Shown piece by piece: positions 1 through 14,257 of a DNA stretch of 64,000 nucleotides. How positions within the stretch are numbered: position 1 is the first letter of the stretch; each line of letters starts with the position of its first letter. The position numbers and the translations under genes are program-made. The stretch is from Bugula neritina. Taxonomy: Eukaryota; Bryozoa; Gymnolaemata; Cheilostomatida; Bugulidae. Location of the stretch: contig OZ037769.1 in NCBI GenBank assembly GCA_964035545.1, forward strand, positions 5,548,429 to 5,612,428, in the 5' to 3' direction. A model generated the notes under the pieces. The model searched no databases and had not been told where the DNA came from. It was given only the letters and a program-made list of their open reading frames with translations.

Positions 1-2256
1 GTAATCACAGCGAAGCTTTAACTTTATAGCTTTGTATTTATGTGCATGATTGAGTTTTAATTTTTCTTTTAATTTAATGTGCATTAAAAATGTGTTTAAA
101 AACTTTACCAATAAACAAAATTAAAAAAAATGTACACATAAAATAGAAAAAAAATAAAATAACAAAAGTGGCAAAATTTTTCCAATATAACTTATATAAA
201 CTCGCGGTACCAATCTCGGCATAATGGCGCCCATATGATTCCGTAAGATTTGCTAATGGCAACACTCTTAATATACCACACTGCTGCCGACTAGTAGTAG
301 CTCAGTTTAGTGGTAGTACTAGTAGTAGTGAACAGTAGTACTCCTTTCACTTTCATTTTCGCATTTGCATTTGAGGTCTGGCTTCAGTTAGACTTACAGT
401 TGCTATTATAGTTAAACTTAATTCGTTAATCATAATCATAATGTTGTTAAATACTAATACTATTAGTATTACTATTAGTATTACTATTACTAATACTAAT
501 ACTAATACTAATACTAATAGTAATAGTAATACTAATACTTATACTAATAGTAATAGTATTACTATTACTATTAGTAATAGTAATAGTAATACTATTACTA
601 TTAGTATAAGTATTACTGTATTAGTATTACTATTAGTATTAGTATTAGTGTTACTATTAGGAGTATTACTATTACTATGTCTATTACATTTACTATAACT
701 ATTAGTATTAGTATTAGACTGTTACTATTACTATTACTAATATTAATCATTAATCATTTAATCATTAATGTAATATTAGTATTACTATTACTATTACTAA
801 TACTAATAGTATTAGTATTAGTTTAACTTTAAGTTAATCTTTATTTTATAATATTAATTATTGTTAAGACTGGGACTTTTACTTGGTATAAATAAATATC
901 TATAACTATAAGTCTTACTCTTACTTTTAGTTTTAGTTTTAGACTTGAAGTTTTACGGTCTTACAGTTACAATTACAATTATTACTCTACTGGGTCTAGC
1001 AGTTGAACGATGAGAGAGAAAACAACACTTACTCTTAAGTCTTAGAGTAACTTAGTCTTTTAGTTATACTTATACTTATAGTTATTGCTTAACAGCAGCA
1101 TGCTGCGAGTCTTTATTCTGAAACAAAAATAAAAACCAGGGGCCTCCCAACAGATTACACGGAGAGAGGAAGTTCTATTTTACCCATCATAGCAGTTAAA
1201 AACATCAGGATTAAATGACAATAAATATGCTGAAAAATGTTATTATTTATATGTGCATTATGATTATTTATTAAATTTAAATGAATGTTACTGTAGGCAT
1301 GAGCTGAAAAAAAAATTAAATATAAATCATTAAATAATGCTAATTATTATATATGTATTGCTATAAATATGAACAATTAACTACAAGTTGTAAACAGTAA
1401 ATATCAGAATGTTTACTAGTTTATGGTTTATCTTAAGAAAAATTGTTGCCGCCATTACAATGGCCATTGGCTCACATTATGATTGTCCTTAAGATTAAGT
1501 AACATTGTTCGTATTGTCACTGCGATTGTAATTGAAACTCATAGTCATTGAGACAATGAGGTAGAATATCATTGTCATTATAATCACCAATTGAAATTAT
1601 TTTGATTAAAAATTAATACTTTTATTCTCATTCGTGGTAAATATCATTTTTTATTGTTGTGGATTACTTACAGTAATAAATAACAAGTCATTGATTTTTA
1701 ATTTGATATTGCTAATAAATGATGATAATTGCTATAACTAATGCCATAACTATTGAATTTTAATTTACAGTATTACTATTAGTATTTATTATTGGTATTA
1801 CCATTATTATTAGTGATACTATTACTATAATAACATTTATTAGACCACACTATACCTATTAATATCACTATGGCTATGACCACCACTATGACTAGATTTG
1901 GCAGTACATTTATCATTTATGATTTACTATTATTAGTATTAATTTTAAGTTTAATGAAAATGATAACTAAAAGTAAATCAAATTGTTAATGGCATGACTA
2001 TAGCTATGAGTAATCATAATCAATATCATAATGATATTGATCATCATAATCATAAAATTAAATTGAATCCTAATCATAATTATAATATAAGTCATAGTAA
2101 ATTCAATAATCAAAATTTAATCATGATTATATTTATATTAAATTTAATGACTGATTGTAATACTAATATCCAGTACTAGTACTCTGTATTACTGCTAATA
2201 GTAATACTAATAGTAGTGCTAATTACCCATAGTAAATTATATGTTTTTATTGCCAG
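1..2256. other. 5' flank of MED21, no supported gene
   Basis: No coding exon could be supported here. The stretch is AT-rich and holds several tracts in which TA recurs every third base with the third base variable (about 285-340, 441-830, 1740-1960 and 2157-2222). Open frames across these tracts read as low-complexity Asn/Thr/Ile/Ser and are by-products of the repeat. An acceptor-like run (T-rich, then TTGCCAG) ends at 2256, so the last part is probably an intron in the 5' UTR or an outron. Confidence 0.6.
441..830. repeat. (TAN)n lattice microsatellite
   Basis: For most of 441-720, and again at 775-830, the sequence reads TA-any base-TA-any base with few breaks. The third position moves freely among A, C, G and T, and the blocks TAATAC, TAGTAT and TACTAT alternate. 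Because TA is its own complement, the lattice looks the same on both strands. Interruptions, such as near 538 and 610, are single-triplet slips. Confidence 0.85.
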
Positions 2257-2272
2257 GAAAGACTGTTGAAAG

Positions 2273-3871
2273 ATGGCCGATAGACTTACACAGCTACAAG
2301 ATGCAGTCAATCAGGTAGGCCTTTTCACTGACTGATAGCCTGCAATACAGTTTCAGAGTTTCAGCATATTAACTGTAAATCATATTAGTAATGAAAACTA
2401 GTAGTATTGGTTTTAAAACCAGTTGAGAGCAATTTATTTGAATTGTATTCTATGCAATTAGCTAAATACTATCAATGTTTGTGAATTCGGTCAGACATTT
2501 TTGTTTTTTTTTTCTCTTTTAATTTGTGCCTTTTGGTGATACTCACTTGGCTTTCATTGCTTTGAATGCATCCGAGGTCGTACTAACGCATTTGTGATTG
2601 CAGTTTAGATAACTTATGGTTGTGGTTTCATTCATGGCTACTGTTTCCAGACATCGAAGGAAAAATGTATTTGCTTTATCCGTAATGTAATCAAATTACA
2701 GTAAGTAGCCGGTATATAATGTAATAAACTTCTACACTTTATAGATGGCCGAACACTTCACGAACAGCATTGGCTGTCTTCAACAAAATGCCACTCCCAC
2801 ACCATTTCCTGGTTTTGGGATGGAGTCAGGCACCACCCCAGAACAGCCACCTGAAGGTAAAGCTTCCCATTTATTCATCTAAATTTCAAGTTTGGCAGGA
2901 GTTACCTTCACAATTCAGAGGCCAAGTATATAATGTAATGGCCAATAAAATGCAGTTTTGTACAACAATCTTGAATAACCTGAAAATGAGTTTTTAAATT
3001 ATAATAACTAGTCTAGGATACAAAGTTAATTATTCGCTGTGACAATGTTAAAAAAAATTGTTGAAAAGAAGGCAAGTCTGGCTGCTTATGGGGAAATTGT
3101 AAATTTTCTAGCTTGCTCAATCAATCTCTTCTGCCATCTAAAGATAAGGCAACTCTAATTATAACTTTTAATATATTACTATGTTGTTTGTAGATTATGC
3201 GCTACTATTTGCTCAACTAATAGCGAGGACTGCTAAAGATATTGACTATCTGATTGATCATTTACCAAACGAAGAAGCGACCATGGACTTACAGGTCAGT
3301 TGTGCTATAAAAAAAGTTTCATCGAGTTTCTCCTGCCTTATTGTTTAGGAGTTGTTCTCCTCAATTAGAATACGCCTTTTTACAGCTACGATTAATAAAT
3401 TAATAGAAAAACCTAAACAATAAAGGTCTTGTTTTAATTAGCTAGTCTTTCTTCAATGGTTTTAGGTCTGACATTTTTTTATTTTGAATTTTACTCTTAT
3501 GGTATTTTGCCATTTTACATCCATTACATTTGCAGTCATGCTCTCACAAATTTAGATTTCGTAGATTAATTCTTGAATCTGTATAGGAAATTTCATATAA
3601 TACAGCAAATTTGAAATGCTTCATGTTCATATTTCACAAATTGTCTTATGTGTTGTATGTGTAAGTATATACTGTACGGTGTGTGTTGCAGATGAGTGCC
3701 CTCCAGAGACTTGAGGTTGAGAATGACGAAGCAGCCAGGAATCTGGAGAGAGTGATACAGAGTGGAGAAGACCTGTTAGCACAGATACAACAAGCTCTCA
3801 GTGACATTGCGCAAACTCAACTCACTCTGCAAGCTTTGCAGAATCAAGAGTCTGACCAGAACATCACATGA
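2273..3871 (+). CDS. MED21: Mediator complex subunit 21
   Basis: Subunit of the middle module of the Mediator co-activator, which links transcription factors to RNA polymerase II in the nucleus. Joined exons 2273-2314, 2745-2856, 3194-3294 and 3692-3871 give 144 residues, the same length as the human protein, with all phases in agreement. The start [14 protein letters not shown] is nearly identical to vertebrate MED21. The block [17 protein letters not shown] and the end DIAQTQL also match the family. The C-terminal exon is heptad-rich, as expected for the MED7/MED21 coiled coil. The only odd stretch is a Pro/Thr-rich loop at about residues 28-45, which is variable in the family. The start was chosen because the family motif begins there. 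A probable acceptor lies 16 nt upstream. Tubulin follows about 3.4 kb downstream on the same strand. Confidence 0.96.
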
Positions 3872-3877
3872 TCAAAT

Positions 3878-4130
3878 TGTCACATGATGAAAATATCACA
3901 TAAATCAGTTGTCGTGAGGTCAAGTGTCATATAATCGTAGTGACACTTGAAACAGGTGTCATGTAATCATAGTGTCACTTGAAGCAAATGTCATGGAATC
4001 ATAGTGTCACTTCATCATGGTGTCACTTGAAGCAGACATCATGTGATGCTAGTGTCACTTCATCCGGGTGTCACTTGAAGCAGGTGTCATTTGATACAAG
4101 TGTCACTTCATCATGGTGTCACATAACTGT
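3878..4130 (+). repeat. degenerate minisatellite in MED21 3' UTR
   Basis: Directly after the stop codon, a unit built on TGTCACTTGAAGCAGGTGTC recurs with changing spacers (ATGTAATCATAG, ACTTCATC). TGTCA or TGTCAC comes up roughly every 18-20 bases. The first AATAAA after the stop is at 4519-4524, so the array should be inside the mature 3' UTR. Confidence 0.8.
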
Positions 4131-4518
4131 ATTCAAACTGTCTATAGTGCATCTCATCTCATAGATTTTTCTGTCTGTACCAGGCAATAATGATGTGGGT
4201 GTAATACCTAGCTATTGGTGAATTGATGTATCGGGCTATTTTTTATACAATACAACAATATAGTTATTTTTGACTCATGTACAGCCATGTTTCCTATCCT
4301 GACTTGTATATAAGAGCATCCAATATCATAAACTGTGTTAGAATCACAGAGTAGGGGACATTAGATTGACACCTCTAGTCTAAAAGGTGTGATTACTGGT
4401 GTTTGTACAAACTGAAACCTTGTATTCTGGTGCTACTTGATAGCTTTTCTAATGACTTGTTTGACTGTAAAGGATTTACGTTTTATATTTCCATTTTTCT
4501 TCTTGGTTCATGACTAAC

Positions 4519-4524
4519 AATAAA
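4519..4524 (+). terminator. candidate MED21 poly(A) signal
   Basis: AATAAA about 650 bases after the MED21 stop, the first canonical hexamer on this strand downstream. Another lies near 4745. Neither is backed by more than position. Confidence 0.45.
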
Positions 4525-4529
4525 TAAAT

Positions 4530-7020
4530 TTACCCGCTCAAAATAATAAATGGGTAGAAGCTACATATCTAAAATATACTTTTTGCTAACTAATAAATTT
4601 TTTTGAAGCTGCCAACTTCACATCTTTTATTTTTAGGCCTCTTCCTGGCCCTATTTTTATTTGTCAAAATTTATCAAATTGAGCAACTATTGGTTTATTA
4701 GGAAAAATATAATTTACATCTTGTACAACATAATATAGCTATGTGGAAATAAAGTCTGTTACTAGGTGATCATAGCTAAATACTGGCAAGAAATGATAAC
4801 TCCCAAAGTTTTAATTGATCAATTAATAGGCTGGCACTACTAAACAGGTAAACTGACAACACATTTACCTATGACGTCCAAACATACAACTTTTATTCTA
4901 GGTTTATTAACTTACAAAATTATGAAATGCATGTTCCAAATACTCAACAAGTGTCGTGTTATTTGTAACTTTTTGTTTCAAAAGATGAATAAAGCATGCA
5001 ACTTACTACTTCAAACCAATTATACTATGAAAATTACTGCAAACTAAACATAAACGAATTTTCGCCCTGATTATTATATTATAAAATTGATGCACAACAA
5101 TAATAACAGATAGCTAAGAAAAAAGCATATTAGATACACAACAAGCTAGGAAACAACTTCAGATATATGAAGCATGCATATAGCATAGCAAGCTATAATT
5201 GTAACTAAATTCTATAGATATAGATAATATAGCAAGTTAATGCAGTGTTCAAACAAAAAGTATATTGTGTAAAATAAATCAACCTAAAACTGTACATTTA
5301 AGGTTTTAAATATAATATTACCCTTAGATAAGCATACAACCTTGTGCCATATGATCTTCATGCTCAAGAAGTTGCCTACCCTTGATCTACCTGATGTAAA
5401 TACTTCACATATACTTGTACAAATGGCTACCTACTGATGTATAATACCCAAAAGCAACTGTTTAAGCCCTAGAGGGATGGGAAATTTTTTGTTCAATTGT
5501 CCATAGACGAAATTATTATTCCCAGGTGGTAATAACAGTGTTTTGTTCATTATGAAGTAAATGGCATTTTCTACCCAATTAACAATAAAAGCTTACAGAA
5601 TCTATAACTATACAAATTATACTCTCCAGCCAGATGTTCTGTACACATCGTGCTACACTGTGACTCATACCGTATACATTGTTATATGTTTCTATTGCAA
5701 CTCATGGGCACTCAATATTCGCAAATTCTATGTAGCAGCTGTTGATACTTCACTAGAAACAGCTAGTAATTCAGCTAGTGTCTTAACTGTGTGAAAAGCT
5801 TTTAATGAACACATATAATTATATTTATATAAGCATAGCAAATTATACATATGACTGCGTCGTTGATCTGGGACCCATGCATTTCAGATAAAAAATATGT
5901 GTTTTCAACACATATTATAGTCATGCATATATACCAACAGTTGAAAACATGGCTTTCTAGCAGCCAATAATCAACCTATTAAATATTCATTAATTGAATT
6001 ATAATTTTATGTCACACTTGTAAGTCTAAGTTACACTAAATATTTTCTAACTATTGAAACATGCAATAATTTAAGTTGTGTTGGAGAATAATAATTAAGC
6101 CTTAAAACCACTAGCTAAACCTTATGTGAACCTTCTAACTACTAGCTGTTAGCAATCATAGCCAAGAGTTTTTTTTTCTATTATCAATATTATAAACATG
6201 AACATGTAGAAAATTAATTTATAATGGAAATACATTTTAACATCGAATGGCCTGTAATAAACTGTATTTAAATAATAATGACAAAGTGTAGGGGTGCCTA
6301 CATTACTTTGGCTGCAGATTTCAAGGTTGAGCTATATATCTACTGCACATGCATTTCAGCATAATTATTTTCCTGCATATGATTTAGAAATGAGCTGGAA
6401 TTAAAAATGATAGTATCAGCTATATTCAATATTAGGGGTAATTCAAGCAGGATCTTCATACAAACTAAATTATTCAGAATTGAACCAGGCCTTCAGTTAT
6501 AGTTGCTAGGACCAGAGTTCTAGCTTTAATATGGAGATATTACAGAGGGCTGCTTCAGCTAAACTATTAGTTATACCACAGCACACTTGCAGTAGCTCAC
6601 CTGTTCCTCATAGTAACCATGCAGTTCATTAAAATGCTAAACTTTAGGAAATATCAAATTCGGACATCATATTACTCTAGTAGAAGTTGAGAATGTGAAA
6701 TTGATGTTTACTTGTAGATATTTTATTCAGCAAAAGCTTATAACTGTTTACCTTTGATTTATTATAATATACTTTACTAACTAAATAATCATAGTGTCCA
6801 ACATGTTGCTCTGGCATAGCATTACTATACAATTTTGAAGCATGGACACCAGTCGTTTATCATTTTCTTTAATTTACAAGTTAGAATATAAAAGAGCTGT
6901 TGCCAAACCAAGTAGTCGAGAACATTTTTTACTAACCGGCTTTTGTGCTAATTTATAAACCGTGGTATCTCGGAGCCATCTATTCAAAATTTTGGTAAGC
7001 TGGTACGTTGGGAACTAATC
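4530..7020. other. intergenic, MED21 to alpha-tubulin
   Basis: AT-rich sequence with no exon that I could join or recognise. The short open frame near 5561-5794 has no family motif and no splice context. No long tandem array is visible. Confidence 0.5.
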
Positions 7021-7022
7021 GT

Positions 7023-7125
7023 CCAATCACAACATTGCTAAGCAACCAATCAGAAAAAGTTAAGGTGAAAGGTCACTCTGGTATATAAATTACACAGGTT
7101 GGTCGCCCTTTCCTCATCCTAATCT
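7023..7125 (+). promoter_or_regulatory. alpha-tubulin core promoter
   Basis: Two CCAAT boxes (7023-7027 and 7046-7050) precede a good TATA box, TATATAAA, at 7082-7089. Transcription would start about 30 bases later in a pyrimidine-rich run near 7110-7120. This gives a 5' UTR of about 100 bases before the ATG at 7222. It is the only gene in the window with such a textbook promoter, as expected for a strongly expressed gene. Confidence 0.75.
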
Positions 7126-7221
7126 TTCCGCTTAGCAAATAACAGCTACCTGTGGATAGGTCAACTAGAATCTCTTCAACCATTCTTCAAGTCCAGAACC
7201 TTTTCTATCTCCAAAGTAAAC

Positions 7222-10813
<3,592 letters not shown>

Positions 10814-10903
10814 ACCTCATGAGAGAGTTCACAAAGCATACTGCGTTCTTGTCTAGTCAATTGAGTTCTAAAAATTAAGAATGGTAGTTTATGCACCCAG
10901 TTG

Positions 10904-10909
10904 AATAAA
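10904..10909 (+). terminator. alpha-tubulin poly(A) signal
   Basis: AATAAA 91 bases after the tubulin stop codon and followed by more AATAA-like sequence. This is the usual place for cleavage and polyadenylation in a short 3' UTR. Confidence 0.75.
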
Positions 10910-10914
10910 TAAAT

Positions 10915-13320
10915 TAATACAAAACCTATATCCTGCTCTTGAGTCTTTACATTACATTTGCAATTTAATTACATCAACATGTGGTGAAAGTTGGGACAGA
11001 AGCTAGTAAAGTGCTCTAAAAAATTTCTTTATCTGAGCTGATGGCTGCATCCGCTGGTATTCGATGCACAACTATTCTCAACTGGATTATTTTTGGCCTT
11101 GTTGATTAGCTGCAAGCATAAAATGGTATTAACTTGATCACTAATAATTATTGACCGCAAGAATAGAGAGTCGAGTGTCTTGTGAACATACTTGTAATGC
11201 CTGCTAGTTAGTACATGTGGGTTGGTTCTAGCATTACCCAATAGTTAATACTCTATAGTATGTGAAGTTGTTGGCCCATGAAATAAATGAACTTTTCCAT
11301 GATTATGCTATAACAAATGCATTACATAGAATACATGTATAGCAATCATAATAGTTGTAGAAGCCCACAGTAGTTGTAGCAGTAATACCTGCTGCAATAT
11401 GGAGAGTGTTGCGTTCGATGTGGAACAGTATTTAGGTTGTGGCATTACGTGCTGACTGAAAGCCAACTTGCAGTGAAAGGTAGAGAGCCTGGCTGCATTA
11501 GATCCAACAATATCTTAATAATTTGCATAGAAATGAAAACCACAGCTCAGTCTGCATACAAAATCGGCTTTCACTTGCTTTGCCAGTGTTCAGTTCCTGC
11601 ATGTTCCAATTTGTGGCCGTAAAAGGCTTGGAGAACTGTGTACAGAGCAGACAGATTACAGCCAACACAGTTGGGGCAGACAAATCCTTGATTGAACTCT
11701 AAATGAAACCTCCAAATCACATGTTCCTCACGTGACAATCACTGAATCAAAATGCTTCCGGTGGGGGTGTATTTAAAAAAACCATTATTGTTTCAGTTAT
11801 TATAAAATTAAATGATAATATCATCATTATGTAAAATTAAAAGTAAAATACAACAATTATGAAATATTATTATTTCTGCTTCGACATTCAGTTTTGAAGT
11901 ACAATCAACTCTAAGTGTATTATTATTATAGTTATACTGAAATTTATAGTGAAACTGTTGGTTACTACAAGTACAACTACAAGTAAAACTTTTAGTAAAA
12001 GTAAATCTAATACTAATAGTAATACTTATGCTGATACAATAACTAAATTAGTAATACCAATAATAATAGTAATACTAATAGTAATAGTCAACTTATAGTT
12101 ATACTAATTGTAATTCACTAATTGTTAAAATGTAATTTACTAATTATTAACTTGAAGTAGAATTTCAAGTAAATTACCTCAGTTTATTACCTCAGTTGAG
12201 GTAGGACTTCCGCAGCAACTGGAAAGTCTATAGGGAAGCCTCTAGTGAAAACTTACATTAGACCAGGGTTAGCACTAGTTACAGCATTTGCTGTTTTGTA
12301 ATTAGTTATTATATTCTCTAAAACTAAAAGTAGAGCAGATTTTTGTTTCAATTTAAATTTGGGAGTTATTTTTTGCCTTTAGTTTAGTAATTTCTCATTG
12401 TTGGGTTAGGCTAAATTTGTGTTTTAGAGTTTCATATTGAACTCATAATGTTATTGACGCGTATCCTCATAATTATCACTTAATCTCAATTTATTAGTCA
12501 GTTAGAGTTATGGTACAATGCAAAATTAGTTTTTTAAGTGTTTTTAACAGTGCCCATAAAATTAAATCATTTTCAGAGTCATAGTGATATAAGAATTTGG
12601 ATAATGATGATCAAAAATCATGGTTTGTATTATCATTAGTTTATTATTAAGATGCAGCATGATTGTCATTTTGATATTTATATTACAATGGCAACTTACA
12701 GTTATAACTTAGAGGGTAGCTGGAGTGACTGCTATCAACATTTACATGGCGCTGATGCCATAGTTTCACCAATACGATACACCTAGTCTTTCTAACTTAA
12801 ACTAGCCACAAGCAAAGGACTGTGCAATTTGAACAGTTTCAGAAAGTTCCAATATGTTTATGTTTGTGGCTTTCAAAATTAGCATGGTAATTTCGACATA
12901 TTAGTGCATAAAAATATTAATAAAACCCATTGTTCATTCACTGCTGAATTTCAAAATTTTTTACATAAGTAAAATGAAAATGATCATGAAGATGAACGTA
13001 CACTAGACTCACAAATTTAGATGACTCTTAAAATTTTCTACAATCTTATAATTTATAAACTATTCAACAGGCACACTTCAGTTTAATTTTGTTTCAGCAA
13101 AGTGTCTTGCTTTTCATACATGATCCGTTTGTCATGGCCGATTAGTTTAATGCTGGTGGTGCTCTGTCTGACATGATATTAATGCTTGATGACTTTTTAA
13201 CTTTAGTTGTAGTTGAGTCAAGGCTGGTATGATGATTGTGAAGAGGACAGAGATATTTGGGAATTAGGTTCGAATCATCTTTATCTAGTGACTGCTAAAC
13301 TCTAGCGGACCAGCTACAAC
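10915..13320. other. intergenic, alpha-tubulin to COMMD5
   Basis: No supported exon. The region holds a TA-every-third-base tract (11940-12095) and otherwise AT-rich unique-looking sequence. The last 300 bases presumably include the COMMD5 promoter and 5' UTR, but no TATA or CCAAT arrangement stands out. Confidence 0.5.
11940..12095. repeat. (TAN)n tract upstream of COMMD5
   Basis: Runs such as CTAATACTAATAGTAATAC and TAATAATAGTAATACTAAT keep the TA-any base pattern with interruptions. It is about 1.2 kb upstream of the COMMD5 start and of the same type as 441-830. Confidence 0.7.
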
Positions 13321-13331
13321 AGGAAAGCACT

Positions 13332-13970
13332 ATGCCTGCCGCTACTGATTTGGAGAGAATTGCTTTTTATGGGGTCAGACTACCTGCCAACATAGTTGCG
13401 ATGAAAAAACTGGTCAAGATATTTGAAAGAAACACGTTTCAAAAACTAGTTCGCCTTGCAGTATCTTCTATTGAAGGCAAAGCTGTTAAACCAGAGATGT
13501 TTGATAGCCTGATTTCCAAGAGCGCCTCAATAGAGCATATTCATATTGTCTGCGCAGGAATTCTAAAGCTAATCCAGTGTGCATGCAGACACAGCGCTGC
13601 TGCACTAAGCAAGGAGCAGTTTGCTGCTGATATTAAAAATCTTGGAATGACCAAAGATATGATGGAAGATCTCTCATCTGCAGTATTTGGATCACGAAAA
13701 CAAGTGTTAGAATACGCCGCAATAAGCAATGTACCAAGACGAGCAACTATAGTGAGTTTTCAGTGGAAAATTGATGTAGCTATATCAACCACTACCCTGA
13801 GTAAAGTACTCGAGCCAGCTGTCGCGGTAAGAATGACGTTGAGTAATGGAGAAATAAAATGTTTTGAAATGTCTGTATCAAAATTCCAAGAGCTGAGATA
13901 TCACGTTGCATCGGTAATGAAAGAGATGGAAGACTTAGAGAAACGCAGTATACTCAAAATACAAGACTGA
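13332..13970 (+). CDS. COMMD5: COMM domain-containing protein 5
   Basis: Subunit of the Commander (COMMD/CCDC22/CCDC93) complex, which works with retriever in endosomal recycling. A single uninterrupted frame gives 212 residues against 224 in human. The N-terminal half carries an alpha-helical COMMD domain with the family word VFGSRKQVLE. The C-terminal COMM domain contains WKIDVAISTTTLSKVLEP and ends FQELRYHVASVMKEMEDLEK, close to vertebrate COMMD5. This C-terminus picks out COMMD5 among the ten paralogues. The start gives the expected N-terminus and no earlier in-frame ATG improves it. It is the only gene here with an intronless coding region. It converges on RCC1. Confidence 0.95.
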   Translation: MPAATDLERIAFYGVRLPANIVAMKKLVKIFERNTFQKLVRLAVSSIEGKAVKPEMFDSLISKSASIEHIHIVCAGILKLIQCACRHSAAALSKEQFAADIKNLGMTKDMMEDLSSAVFGSRKQVLEYAAISNVPRRATIVSFQWKIDVAISTTTLSKVLEPAVAVRMTLSNGEIKCFEMSVSKFQELRYHVASVMKEMEDLEKRSILKIQD

Positions 13971-14218
13971 TTTATTCTTTTTGTAAAATGATGTATTGCA
14001 ATATTGCACTTTTTATGTGTTGTGAAAATTATCAAGAAATGTAAAAAATAGTTAAATCTTGCATACAATATATACATCAGTCATTAGCATATAAAATTTT
14101 CTACTAGAACAAAAAATTCAAGAAATTAAAAACTATACAATGCAGATTTCAAAATCGGAATGAAATTCCTATCATTTTTGACTTGTAAGTTACTTCTACT
14201 GGTCATTGTTTTTATATC

Positions 14219-14224
14219 AATAAA
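14219..14224 (+). terminator. COMMD5 poly(A) signal
   Basis: AATAAA about 250 bases after the COMMD5 stop and only 34 bases before the RCC1 stop on the other strand, so transcript ends from the two genes are likely to overlap. Confidence 0.65.
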
Positions 14225-14257
14225 ACTGATGTTATATTTACAATAAGCTTTCATTTT

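Noticed and set aside
74-265. 63-residue minus-strand frame with a hydrophobic C-terminal part
   Set aside because: Could be a first exon of a gene off the left edge, but no acceptor partner or family motif is visible; Phe/Leu-richness follows from AT bias.
441-698. 85-residue open frame rich in Asn/Thr/Ile/Ser
   Set aside because: It is the (TAN)n tract read as codons; no start context, no homology and the same pattern in other frames.
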